In this document: positions 8,956 through 19,475 of the stretch, one piece after another
Layout: each line of letters begins with the position of its first letter
Position numbering within the stretch: position 1 is the stretch's first letter
Origin: Parasphingopyxis algicola
Lineage (GTDB): Bacteria; Pseudomonadota; Alphaproteobacteria; Sphingomonadales; Sphingomonadaceae
Length of the DNA: 64,000 nucleotides
Direction of reading: 5' to 3'
Assembly (NCBI RefSeq): GCF_013378075.1
Contig: NZ_CP051131.1
Location: 1,798,001 to 1,862,000, forward strand
Notes under the pieces: model-generated
The model's input: only the letters and a program-made list of their open reading frames with translations
The model's database searches: none
Told to the model about the DNA's origin: nothing
Program-made: the position numbers and the translations under genes

Positions 8956-9886
8956 TTGGAAACTGACTCTGCCCTGCACGCGGGCGGAGGCCGAAATTCT
9001 CAAGGAGGATATCGCGCCATTCGCACTCATGGATCCCGTTCCGGTGCTGATGACGAGCGAGATCGAGGCGGCGCGGCCCGACGAATGGCGGCTCGATATC
9101 TATTTCGAAAACGAACCGGAACCGCAGACGATAGCCATGGCTATGCACCTCGTGCCGAGCGCTGCGGGCACCGAGCCGGAGATCGTCGAACTCGAGGATC
9201 GGGACTGGGTGGCCGTCAGCCAGCAAGGCCTCGAACCGATCCATGAGGGCCGATTCTTCGTCCATACGCCGATCCATCGCGACGAGGTGCCAGACAGAGG
9301 GCTGACCTTCGAGATCGATGCCGGCCAAGCGTTCGGGACCGGGCATCACGAAACCACGGCGGGATGCCTGGCGGTGCTCGACGGTCTGAAATCACGGGGC
9401 CGTCGCTACCGGAATGTCGCGGATATCGGGACCGGCACCGGCCTCCTCGCCTTTGCCGCACTCGCGCTCTGGCCGAATGCGCGGGGAATCGCGTCCGATA
9501 TCGATCCGCTGGCGATCGAGGTGGCCGAACGGAATGCGGCGATCAACACCGTCCGGATCGGCAACGGACCGGGCCGCCTCGAAATGGTCGTGGCCGCCGG
9601 GCTCGTCCATCGCCGCCTGCGCGCCCGCGCGCCCTATGATCTTTTGATCGCGAACATCCTCGCCGGACCGCTGATCGACCTGGCCCGTCCCTTCGCCAAT
9701 GCCGTCTCGCCCGGCGGCACGCTCATTCTCGCGGGTCTGCTCGACCGGCAGGCGGAGGATGTCATAGCGGCCTATCGCCGCCAGCGCTTCCGCCGCGCCG
9801 ACCGGCAGAATCGCGGCGAATGGTCTATCCTCAGGCTGGAGAAGCGGCGGCGCGTTCGCGGGCATAGGCCTGCGTCCCGCGCGTGA
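8945..9886 (+). CDS. prmA: Ribosomal protein L11 methyltransferase
   Basis: PrmA trimethylates ribosomal protein L11 using S-adenosylmethionine. The family signature AFGTGHHETT is at about 129-138, the SAM-binding loop DIGTGTG near 160-166, and the NIL motif in LLIANILAG. The start is TTG, because the protein beginning MSDSWKLTLPCTRAEAE matches the family N-terminus and no better codon is near. The 3' end overlaps the convergent phhA gene by 56 bases, so the last ~18 residues are encoded opposite phhA. Confidence 0.93.
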   Translation: MSDSWKLTLPCTRAEAEILKEDIAPFALMDPVPVLMTSEIEAARPDEWRLDIYFENEPEPQTIAMAMHLVPSAAGTEPEIVELEDRDWVAVSQQGLEPIHEGRFFVHTPIHRDEVPDRGLTFEIDAGQAFGTGHHETTAGCLAVLDGLKSRGRRYRNVADIGTGTGLLAFAALALWPNARGIASDIDPLAIEVAERNAAINTVRIGNGPGRLEMVVAAGLVHRRLRARAPYDLLIANILAGPLIDLARPFANAVSPGGTLILAGLLDRQAEDVIAAYRRQRFRRADRQNRGEWSILRLEKRRRVRGHRPASRA

Positions 9887-10712
9887 TCACTCGGTCCCCC
9901 TCGGCGATATCGTCGGGGGCATAATCGCTCGCTTTTTCGAGCGCGGCGTAGAGCGGGGCGAAATCGGTTTCGACGGTCTGGCGCAGCAATTCCTCGAAGC
10001 TCGGAATCACGAAATAGACCTGCTGGAAATCGTCGATCCGGTAATTGGTCCGCATCACCCTCTTCATGTCGAAGGCGATCCGGTTCGGGCTCGGATCGTC
10101 GAGCGCGAACACGCTCTCGCCATGGCTCGAGACGATGCCCGAACCGTAGATGCGCAATCCTTCCGGCTCCTCGATCAGCCCGAATTCCACCGTGTACCAG
10201 TAGAGCCGCGCGAGATTGTCGAGACTGTCATATTCGAGCGCTCTGAGCCCGCCCCGGCCATAGGCTTCCATATAATCGCCGAAGACCGGGTTTGCCAGCA
10301 TCGGCACATGGCCGAACACGTCGTGGAACACATCAGGTTCCTGCAGATAATCGAGCTGTTCCCGCCGCCGGATGAAATTGCCCGCGACGAACCGGCGATT
10401 GGCGAGATGATCGAAAAACACATCGTCGGGCACGAGCCCGGGCACGGCGACGACCTGCCAGCCGGTCTCCTTCATCAGGTTTTCCGACAGTTCCTCGAAA
10501 TCGGGAATGCCCGGCTTCGACAGCTTGAGCACGTCGATGCCGTCGAGAAAGGCCTTGCTCGCCCGGCCGGGCAGCTGCTCGACCTGGCGTTTGAATAAAA
10601 TGTCCCAGGTTTCATGATCTTCGGCCGAATAGCGGTCCCATTCCTGCGGTATCGTCCAATCCGGCGCCGCGCCCTCGGGCGGGCGGTCCAAAACATGCGT
10701 ATCTTCAGTCAT
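9831..10712 (-). CDS. phhA: Phenylalanine 4-monooxygenase
   Basis: This 293-residue enzyme is the single-domain bacterial type that hydroxylates phenylalanine to tyrosine with tetrahydropterin, O2 and non-heme iron. The iron ligands are clear: His130 and His135 in FHDVFGHVP, and Glu176 in YWYTVEFGL. The pterin-binding segment around SGIVSSHGE is present. No regulatory ACT domain is present, as is normal for bacterial forms. The gene is divergent from the DUF2459 gene and convergent with prmA. Confidence 0.95.
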   Translation of the reverse strand: MTEDTHVLDRPPEGAAPDWTIPQEWDRYSAEDHETWDILFKRQVEQLPGRASKAFLDGIDVLKLSKPGIPDFEELSENLMKETGWQVVAVPGLVPDDVFFDHLANRRFVAGNFIRRREQLDYLQEPDVFHDVFGHVPMLANPVFGDYMEAYGRGGLRALEYDSLDNLARLYWYTVEFGLIEEPEGLRIYGSGIVSSHGESVFALDDPSPNRIAFDMKRVMRTNYRIDDFQQVYFVIPSFEELLRQTVETDFAPLYAALEKASDYAPDDIAEGDRVITRGTQAYARERAAASPA

Positions 10713-10780
10713 GTGCCGTGATATAGCAGGAAAGGGCGGAAAGAACGAATGATCGAGGTCAAAGTTATCGGGGAAAGACG

Positions 10781-11461
10781 GTGAAAGCGCTTTTTCGCGG
10801 CATCCGTTACGTCCTTGCCGGCTTCGTCCTCCTCGTTGTCGGCTATGTGCTGGCGGGGATCGGCGGATCGCTGATTCCGGCGAATGCCGACTGGCGCGAA
10901 CCCGATACCGGCATCACGATCTACATCCACGACAATGGCGTCCATACCGGCATCGTGCTGCCGCGCCGCAACGCGCTCGCCGACTGGAGCGACCTCGTCC
11001 GCCCCGACCATCTCGGCGACCGCCGCTATGCGAGCGATCATCTGCTGTTCGGCTGGGGCGACCGCACCTTCTATCTCGAAACCCCGACCTGGGGCGATCT
11101 GCGCCCGTCCACGGCCATCGCGGCGCTGTTCGGCAGCGATGCGAGCCTCGTCCATGTCGACCATATCGCCGCTCCTGCCGCAGCCGACGATCTCCGCCCG
11201 GTCCGGATTACGCCCAGCCAATACCGGCATATCGCATCGGCCATCCGCGCCCAGTTCGCGCTCGACGAAGCCGGCGCTTCCCAACCGGTGCCAGGCTATG
11301 GCCCCGCCGATATCTTCTACGAGGCCCATGGCCGCTACACGGCGTTCCGCACCTGCAACGAATGGACGGGCGCAATCCTGCGCAATGCGGGCGTCCGGAT
11401 CGGCGCCTGGACGCCGTTCAATTTCAGCGTGATGCGCTGGTTCGAGACCCCGGCCGGTTGA
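10781..11461 (+). CDS. TIGR02117/DUF2459 family membrane-associated protein
   Basis: The 226-residue protein has one N-terminal hydrophobic helix (VLAGFVLLVVGYVLAGIGGSLIP) and a periplasmic domain of the DUF2459 type. Conserved stretches include HDNGVHTGIVLP, FGWGDRTFYLETPTWGDLRP and FRTCNEWTGAILRNAGV. The last contains a Cys and Asn-Glu, reminiscent of an NlpC-like fold. The function is unknown, and a role in the envelope or polymer granules is only suggested by the literature on relatives. The GTG start is preceded by GGGGAAAG and no ATG is in frame nearby. Confidence 0.8.
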   Translation: MKALFRGIRYVLAGFVLLVVGYVLAGIGGSLIPANADWREPDTGITIYIHDNGVHTGIVLPRRNALADWSDLVRPDHLGDRRYASDHLLFGWGDRTFYLETPTWGDLRPSTAIAALFGSDASLVHVDHIAAPAAADDLRPVRITPSQYRHIASAIRAQFALDEAGASQPVPGYGPADIFYEAHGRYTAFRTCNEWTGAILRNAGVRIGAWTPFNFSVMRWFETPAG

Positions 11462-11649
11462 CACTGGTTGACACGCGCCGGGGTTGATCCCGGCTCCTTC
11501 CCGGCGGGAAGAAGACGACGGCGCGGGCGGCTTTGCGCAAGTGGTGGGAGAGGTCGGGTGATCGAAAGGGGCCATACGCCATAATTGCCATAACCCGGTG
11601 CCTGTAGGACAGGATTTTTCGCTGTTTCCGAGCAGCCCGCCGATCTCCG

Positions 11650-13815
<2,166 letters not shown>

Positions 13816-13936
13816 TCACAAGAAGTCGCACCTTCACGCGCGCGGAAAAGCTCGCTTTTTTCGATTTTCGACAGGATCGCGACCATGGCGCGGCATGATG
13901 CCAGCGATACCGCGAATAGGACAGGCAATTTTCGCC

Positions 13937-14317
13937 TCAGACGCCGGCCACCGGGGTCGTTTCGAACCGGTGGCCCATGCCGGCGATCATCGGCCGGCCT
14001 TCGGCGATCGCCGCCTGGACGCCCGGCAATTCGAGCGAGGCTGCGTGGCTTTCCTGGCTGTCCCAGATTTCGGTGATCCAGAGCGCATTCTCGTCGGCGC
14101 GATCCTCGGCGATCACATAGGCGATATTGCCCGGCATATCGCGCGTCCCGCGTTCCAGTATCGCGATCAGCTCGGCGCGATTGCCCGGCGTCGCGGTCAT
14201 CTGTCCGATCAGTCCATACATTTCGCTATTCCCCTCGGCCCGTCCTGCGCCGCCAATGGCCGATACGGCAGCCATCGAAGCGGCCAGTTTGAGCATATCG
14301 CGGCGGGTCTGTGTCAT
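13937..14317 (-). CDS. Tat-exported antibiotic-biosynthesis-monooxygenase-like (ABM) protein
   Basis: The 126-residue protein begins with a twin-arginine signal (TRRDMLKLAASMAAVSAIGG). A single ABM ferredoxin-like domain of about 95 residues follows (MYGLIGQMTATPGNRAELIAILERG). Such small domains usually dimerise and act as quinol or heme-related monooxygenases, or simply bind ligands. Export through Tat is unusual for this fold and suggests a folded or cofactor-containing protein in the periplasm. It is an independent gene between ligA and recN. Confidence 0.75.
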   Translation of the reverse strand: MTQTRRDMLKLAASMAAVSAIGGAGRAEGNSEMYGLIGQMTATPGNRAELIAILERGTRDMPGNIAYVIAEDRADENALWITEIWDSQESHAASLELPGVQAAIAEGRPMIAGMGHRFETTPVAGV

Positions 14318-14357
14318 GATGCGTCACCCTATCAGGGGATCGTTACGGCACAAGCGT

Positions 14358-16022
14358 TCAGGCGTTTTCCAGCAGCCGCTCCGCCTGCGCGCGTGCCTCG
14401 TCCGTAATTTCGGCGCCCGACAGCATCCGGGCGATTTCCTCGCGGCGTTCGGCCGCGTCGAGCTGCTGCACGCCGGTGCGCGTAACGAGGCCATCCGAGC
14501 TTTTCGCGATCTGCCATTGATGGCCCGCGCGCGCGGCGACTTGCGGGCTGTGCGTAACGACGAGCAGTTGCGCGCCTTCGGCCAGCCGCGCGAGCCGTTC
14601 GCCGATCGCGCTCGCCACCGCGCCGCCGACCCCGCGGTCGATCTCGTCGAAGATCATCGTCGCCGCGCCGCCCTGTTCGGCCAGCGCGACCTTGAGCGCG
14701 AGGATGAAACGGGAAAGCTCACCTCCGCTTGCGATCTTGGCGAGCGGGCCGAACGGCGCACCGGGGTTGGTCGAGATTTCAAACGCCACCCGGTCCTGCC
14801 CGTCCGCCGTCCATTGCGCTTCGTCGAGCGTTTCGACCGCGGTCCGGAATTGCGCGGCATCGAGTTTGAGCGGGGCGAGTTCGGCGGCGACCGCCTTGTC
14901 GAGCGCCTTGGCCGCCTTTGTCCGCTTCGCATGCACGGCTTTGGCTGCTGCGGCATAGGCGTCCCGCTTCGCTCCGACATCGGCTTCGAGCGCCGCCAGG
15001 TGCGCGCCGCCGGCTTCGATCCGCTCGAGCTTCGCCGCCATCTCGTCGGCCAGCCCGGGCAGATCGTCCGGTTCGACCCGATGCTTGCGGGCGAGGGCGC
15101 GGATATCGAACAGCCGGGTTTCCGCCTCGTCGAGCCGCGCCGGATCGAAAGCGAGGATATGTCCGGCCTCGGCCAGCTTCTCCTCGGCGAGATCGGCTTC
15201 GATCAGCGCCCGGTCGAGCGCGGCGAGCGCCTCGGTCAGCAATTCATGTTCACCGGCAATGCGATCCGCGCGGCGCGCGGCCTGGCGCAGCTTGGCGAGA
15301 CCGCCGTCCGAACCGTCGAGCAGTTCGGTAATCTCGGCAAGGTCGCCGGAGATACGGTCGCCCTTCTGCATCGTCGCGCGCGCTTCGGCGAGTTCGGCTT
15401 CCTCGCCGGGCTGCGGCGCCAGCTGGCGCAGTTCGGCGACGGCATGATCGAGAAAGTCCCGGTCGCGCTCCGCCTCCTCGACCTCCGTGCGCGCTTCCGC
15501 GAGTGTCTCTTCCGCGGCGCGCCATTCGCCCCAGGCCGTCGCGAGTGGCTTCAGATCGATATTGCCGAACGTGTCGAGCAGCGCCCGATGACCCTTGGCG
15601 TCGAGCAGGCCGCGATCGTCGTGCTGGCCGTGAATCTCGACGAGCAGCCCGCCGATTTCGCGCAGCAGCGCGGCGGACACCGGCTGGTCGTTGACGCTGG
15701 CCCGGCTCCCGCCATCCGCCTTGACGATCCTGCGGACGATCAGCGGCTCGCCCGGTTCGGCATCGAGCCCGCTCTCGGTCAGCAGCGCGCCGACCGGATG
15801 GCTGGGCGGGATATCGAAAGTGGCGCTGACCACGGCCCGCTCCGCACCCTGGCGGACGAGTCCACTGTCCGCCCGCACGCCGAGCGCCAGGCCGAGCGCG
15901 TCGAGCAGGATCGACTTGCCCGCGCCGGTTTCGCCGGTCAGCGCGCCGAGTCCGTCGGAAAACGGAAGATCGAGCGCCTCGATCAGCACCACATCGCGAA
16001 TGGAAAGGCCGGTCAGCATCAA
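14358..16022 (-). CDS. recN: DNA repair protein RecN
   Basis: This 554-residue SMC-like ATPase is used in double-strand-break repair. The Walker A motif GETGAGKS is near 30-37, a long coiled-coil region fills the middle, and the C-terminal half has the ABC signature region with Walker B IFDEIDRGVGG. The N-terminal [18 protein letters not shown] is canonical. It follows bamD by 38 bases and is likely co-transcribed with it. Confidence 0.95.
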   Translation of the reverse strand: MMLTGLSIRDVVLIEALDLPFSDGLGALTGETGAGKSILLDALGLALGVRADSGLVRQGAERAVVSATFDIPPSHPVGALLTESGLDAEPGEPLIVRRIVKADGGSRASVNDQPVSAALLREIGGLLVEIHGQHDDRGLLDAKGHRALLDTFGNIDLKPLATAWGEWRAAEETLAEARTEVEEAERDRDFLDHAVAELRQLAPQPGEEAELAEARATMQKGDRISGDLAEITELLDGSDGGLAKLRQAARRADRIAGEHELLTEALAALDRALIEADLAEEKLAEAGHILAFDPARLDEAETRLFDIRALARKHRVEPDDLPGLADEMAAKLERIEAGGAHLAALEADVGAKRDAYAAAAKAVHAKRTKAAKALDKAVAAELAPLKLDAAQFRTAVETLDEAQWTADGQDRVAFEISTNPGAPFGPLAKIASGGELSRFILALKVALAEQGGAATMIFDEIDRGVGGAVASAIGERLARLAEGAQLLVVTHSPQVAARAGHQWQIAKSSDGLVTRTGVQQLDAAERREEIARMLSGAEITDEARAQAERLLENA

Positions 16023-16060
16023 CCGGCTTTTAGCGGGTTTGGCGCTTCAGGCCAGCGCCC

Positions 16061-16864
16061 TTAATCGCCGGCTCCAGCAACCGGCACACCGCCGTGCCGC
16101 TGCATCAGCTCATAGGCGCGGTCGTACCAGCGCGTTTCGGGATAGTTGTTGCCGAGCACGGCCGCGGCGCGGCGCGCTTCCTCGACGATGCCGAGCGCCA
16201 GATAGCTTTCGGTCAGCCGCATCAGCGCCTCGGGCGCGTGGGTGGTCGTGTCATAACTGTCGACGACATTGCGGAAGCGAACGGTCGCGGCCAACCACTG
16301 GCGGCGGCGCTGGTAGAAACGGCCGATCTCCATCTCCTTGCCCGCAAGGTGATCGTTGACCAGATCGAGCTTCAATCGCGCATCGGCCGCATAGACGCTT
16401 TCCGGATAGCGGCGGACCACCTCGTTGAGCGCGGCCTGCGCCTGGCGGGTGACCGACTGGTCCCGGGTGACGTCCGAAATCTGCTCATAATAGCTGACCG
16501 CGATCAGATAATAGGCATAGGGCGCATCGCGGTTGCCCGGATGGATCGACAGGAAGCGCCGCGCCGAAGAGATCGCTTCGGGATATTCGCGCGCCAGATA
16601 GAAGCTGAACGCGCCCATCAGCTGCGCCCGGCGCGCCCAGGGCGAATAGGGATGCTGGCGCTCGACCTCGGAAAAGATAGCCGCGGCGATGCCATACTGG
16701 TTCCGGTCCAGCCGGTCCTTCGCCAGATTGTAGAGCGTGTTGACGTCGCGCGCGACATATTGGGTATCGGCGCGGGTTTGGGCGCTCGGGCCGGCGCACG
16801 AGGCGAGCGGGACGAAGGCGGCAGCGGCAAGTACCATCGCTGCAGGGCGGAACTGGATACGCAT
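16061..16864 (-). CDS. bamD: Outer membrane assembly lipoprotein BamD
   Basis: The 267-residue protein has a lipoprotein signal peptide ending LASC, followed by TPR-like repeats of the BamD/ComL family (YNLAKDRLDRNQYGIAAAIFSEVERQHPYSPWARRAQLM). BamD is an essential partner of BamA in inserting beta-barrel proteins. Residues RYPESVYAADARLKLD and the downstream GRFYQRRRQWLAA match the family core. The ATG at 16864 was chosen because it gives a correct lipobox at the expected distance. It heads the bamD-recN unit and is divergent from the glycosyltransferase gene. Confidence 0.93.
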   Translation of the reverse strand: MRIQFRPAAMVLAAAAFVPLASCAGPSAQTRADTQYVARDVNTLYNLAKDRLDRNQYGIAAAIFSEVERQHPYSPWARRAQLMGAFSFYLAREYPEAISSARRFLSIHPGNRDAPYAYYLIAVSYYEQISDVTRDQSVTRQAQAALNEVVRRYPESVYAADARLKLDLVNDHLAGKEMEIGRFYQRRRQWLAATVRFRNVVDSYDTTTHAPEALMRLTESYLALGIVEEARRAAAVLGNNYPETRWYDRAYELMQRHGGVPVAGAGD

Positions 16865-16959
16865 GGCATTGCCTCTAGCGCAGCGGATCGCCGCCGCCAA
16901 GAGAGCAGATTCGCGGATCGCGGAAAGGGTTCCGAACCGGCGATGTTCGGCTATAGCGC

Positions 16960-18135
16960 ATGCCCATGCTGCGCGTGCTGACCCTCGCCACCCTGTTTCC
17001 GGACGCTTCACGGCCCACTTTCGGCGGTTTCGTCGAGCGCCAGACGCTGGGGCTCGCGGCGCGCGACGATGTCGAGCTCGAGGTCGTCGCCCCGATCGGC
17101 ATCCCGCCCTGGCCGTTCCGCCGCCATACGCGCCATGCGGCGTTGGCCGATGTCCCGGAGCAGGAAGTCTGGAAGGACGTTATCGTCCATCGGCCGCGTT
17201 TTCGCACGATCCCCAAGATCGGCGGGCCGCTGGCGCCGGCGGCAATGGCCCGGGCGCTCGGGCCGCTGCTGCGCACGATCCGCGAGCGTTTCCCGTTCGA
17301 TATCATCGATGCGGAGTTCTTCTATCCCGACGGACCGGCGGCGATGCGGCTGGCCCGGGAGTTCGACCTGCCCTTCTCGGTCAAGGCGCGGGGCGCCGAT
17401 ATCCATTATTGGGGACGGCGGACCGGCTCCGCCGCGCAGGTGCTGGCAGCCGCCGACGCCGCCGACGGGCTGCTCGCCGTCAGCGAGGCGCTGAGAACCG
17501 ACATGGTGGCGCTGGGCATGACGGCGGACAAGATCGCCGTCCACTATACCGGGATCGACAAGAGCCGCTTCCGCCCGGTCGACCGGAGCGCCGCCAAGGA
17601 GGCGCTCGGCGTAGAGGGCCCATTGATCGTCACGGTCGGCGCGCTGATCCCGCGCAAGGGTCAGCGGCTCGTTGTCGAAGCGCTCGCGGACATTCCGGAT
17701 GCACGTCTCTGGTGCGTCGGCGAAGGCGAAGACCGGCCGATGCTCGAAAAGCGGGCGCGCGACCTCGGCCTTGCGGACCGCGTCCACCTGCCCGGCAACC
17801 TGCCGCATGACGACGTCGCGAATCTGCTCGCCGCGGCCGATGTGATGGTGCTGCCCTCGGCGTCGGAAGGACTGGCCAATGCCTGGGTGGAAGCGCTGGC
17901 GTCGGGCACGCCGATCGTGATCTCGGCCGTCGGCGGCGCGGCAGAGCTCGTCGACCGGCCCGAAGCCGGCGCCATCGTCGATCGCAGTCCGCGGGCGATC
18001 GCCGACGCCGTCCGGGCGCTCCTCGCCGATCCGCCGGACCCGTACAAGGTCCGCGCGGCGGTCGATCGTTTCTCCTGGGAACGGAACAGCGAAACGCTGT
18101 TCGCGCATCTGTCAGCGCTGGTCGAGCGGCAATAG
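16960..18135 (+). CDS. GT4-family glycosyltransferase
   Basis: The 391-residue GT-B enzyme has an N-terminal acceptor domain (LATLFPDASRPTFGGFVERQ) and a C-terminal nucleotide-sugar domain with VGALIPRKGQ. It also has the retaining-GT signature E-x7-E in ASEGLANAWVEALASGTP. The donor and acceptor are unknown; capsule, exopolysaccharide or glycolipid synthesis are all plausible. No sugar-biosynthesis genes are near. Its 3' end overlaps the convergent Mth938-like gene by 24 bases. A second ATG two codons later is an alternative start. Confidence 0.87.
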   Translation: MPMLRVLTLATLFPDASRPTFGGFVERQTLGLAARDDVELEVVAPIGIPPWPFRRHTRHAALADVPEQEVWKDVIVHRPRFRTIPKIGGPLAPAAMARALGPLLRTIRERFPFDIIDAEFFYPDGPAAMRLAREFDLPFSVKARGADIHYWGRRTGSAAQVLAAADAADGLLAVSEALRTDMVALGMTADKIAVHYTGIDKSRFRPVDRSAAKEALGVEGPLIVTVGALIPRKGQRLVVEALADIPDARLWCVGEGEDRPMLEKRARDLGLADRVHLPGNLPHDDVANLLAAADVMVLPSASEGLANAWVEALASGTPIVISAVGGAAELVDRPEAGAIVDRSPRAIADAVRALLADPPDPYKVRAAVDRFSWERNSETLFAHLSALVERQ

Positions 18136-18498
18136 CGCGGCGACGAACCAGCGGCCTTCGCCGCGCAACAGGCCCCAGCTGCGCGCCGCCGCGCGGCTGT
18201 CCATCGCTTCGACCCCGATATTGCGGCTCTCGATCGCGGAGACGAAGGTGGCGGGCGGGCGGCGCAGCCGGGGTCCCGTGCCGAGCAGCAGGAACTCGGG
18301 CAGCGGATCGATACCCAGCAACGGATCGAGCATGGCCGCATCGAGCGCGTCCGGATCGGCCGCAGCCCAGGGACAGGCCCATTCGGGCGTGAGCCACAGG
18401 CCGCTATCGACAATGTCGCCGTCGACGCGAAATCCGCTTCCCGCGAAGCCGGTGACCAGCGGGCCGGAGGCGGGTGTTTCGCGCTGTAACGACACCAT
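18112..18498 (-). CDS. Mth938-like domain protein (NDUFAF3/DUF498 family)
   Basis: This 128-residue single-domain protein belongs to the Mth938/AAMDC group, seen in VTGFAGSGFRVDG, PEFLLLGTGPRLRRPP and GVEAMDSRAAARSWGLL. Mitochondrial relatives (NDUFAF3) help assemble complex I; the bacterial role is undefined. The gene is consistently found behind secD-secF in alphaproteobacteria. Here its ATG overlaps the secF stop, so it is the last cistron of yajC-secD-secF. Confidence 0.85.
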   Translation of the reverse strand: MVSLQRETPASGPLVTGFAGSGFRVDGDIVDSGLWLTPEWACPWAAADPDALDAAMLDPLLGIDPLPEFLLLGTGPRLRRPPATFVSAIESRNIGVEAMDSRAAARSWGLLRGEGRWFVAALLPLDQR

Positions 18499-19475
18499 CA
18501 GCGGCCGTAGCCCTCCTTGTGGATCTTCTGGCCGCCGGACGCTTCCTCGGGCACGAAGGTGTCGGGTCCGACCTTGAGCCAGATCAGGATCGGCGCCGCC
18601 ATATAGACCGAGCTGTAGGTGCCGATAAAGATGCCGAGCAGCATCGCGGCGGTGAAACCGAACAGCAGGTCGGGGCCCACCCAGATCAGCACGACGAGCG
18701 CGAAGACCATCGTCAAGCTGGTCATGACCGTCCGGGCCAGCGTTTCGTTGACCGACAGATCGAGCAGCGGCACGATCTCCATCTTGCGGTATTTGCGCAG
18801 ATTTTCGCGGATACGGTCATAGACGACGATCGTGTCGTTGAGCGAATAGCCGATGATCGTCAGCAGCGCGGCAACGATGTTGAGATTGAATTCGAGCTGG
18901 GTCAGCGCAAAGAAGCCGAAGGTCAGCGCGACGTCGTGAAACAGCGCGAACAGCGCGCCGACGCCGAACTGCCACTCGAAGCGCAGCCAGATATAGAGCG
19001 AGATCGCGACCATCGCGAGTCCGAGCGCCAACGCGCCCGCGCGGAACAGTTCGTCCGACACCTTGCCCGATACCGAGTCGACGGAATCGATCCGCACGCC
19101 TTCGTAATTGGCCTGCATCATCTGCGTGACCTGCGTCGATACCTGGTTCGCAATTTCGGGATCGTCATCGGCGCCCTCGGTGACGCGCATCCGGATCGAA
19201 ACCTGGTTTTCATCGCCGAAGCGCTGGATCGACGCGCCCTCGATGCCCAGGCCCGCAATATCTTCGCGAAGCTGGACGACCGGCGCTTCGGCGTCTTCGG
19301 TGAAGGTCGCCTGGATCATCTGGCCGCCGGCGAAATCGACGCCGAAATTGAGGCCGCGCGTGGCGGTCAGCGTGATCGATGCGACTGTCAGGATGATCGA
19401 AATGATGATCGCCACGTTCCGCCATTTGAGGAACTGGATGTTCGTGGTGTCCGGGACAAGCTTGAGAAGACGCAT
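18498..19475 (-). CDS. secF: Protein translocase subunit SecF
   Basis: The 325-residue protein has six membrane helices and a first periplasmic loop. Family hallmarks are LNFGVDFAGGQMI after helix one, and the conserved helix-4 region LLTIIGYSLNDTIVVYDRIREN near 205-226. With SecD and YajC it uses proton motive force to pull exported proteins through SecYEG. Its start overlaps the secD stop by one base (TGATG-type coupling). Confidence 0.96.
   Translation of the reverse strand: MRLLKLVPDTTNIQFLKWRNVAIIISIILTVASITLTATRGLNFGVDFAGGQMIQATFTEDAEAPVVQLREDIAGLGIEGASIQRFGDENQVSIRMRVTEGADDDPEIANQVSTQVTQMMQANYEGVRIDSVDSVSGKVSDELFRAGALALGLAMVAISLYIWLRFEWQFGVGALFALFHDVALTFGFFALTQLEFNLNIVAALLTIIGYSLNDTIVVYDRIRENLRKYRKMEIVPLLDLSVNETLARTVMTSLTMVFALVVLIWVGPDLLFGFTAAMLLGIFIGTYSSVYMAAPILIWLKVGPDTFVPEEASGGQKIHKEGYGR

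Noticed and set aside
11462-11649. Intergenic region between the DUF2459 gene and ligA
   Set aside because: It contains a weak CCTGT-AGG-ACAGG stem followed by ATTTTT and some GC-rich near-repeats, but nothing strong enough to annotate.
14127-16064. Long plus-strand frame opposite recN
   Set aside because: Same reason: RecN motifs on the minus strand are complete, and the antisense translation has no recognisable family.
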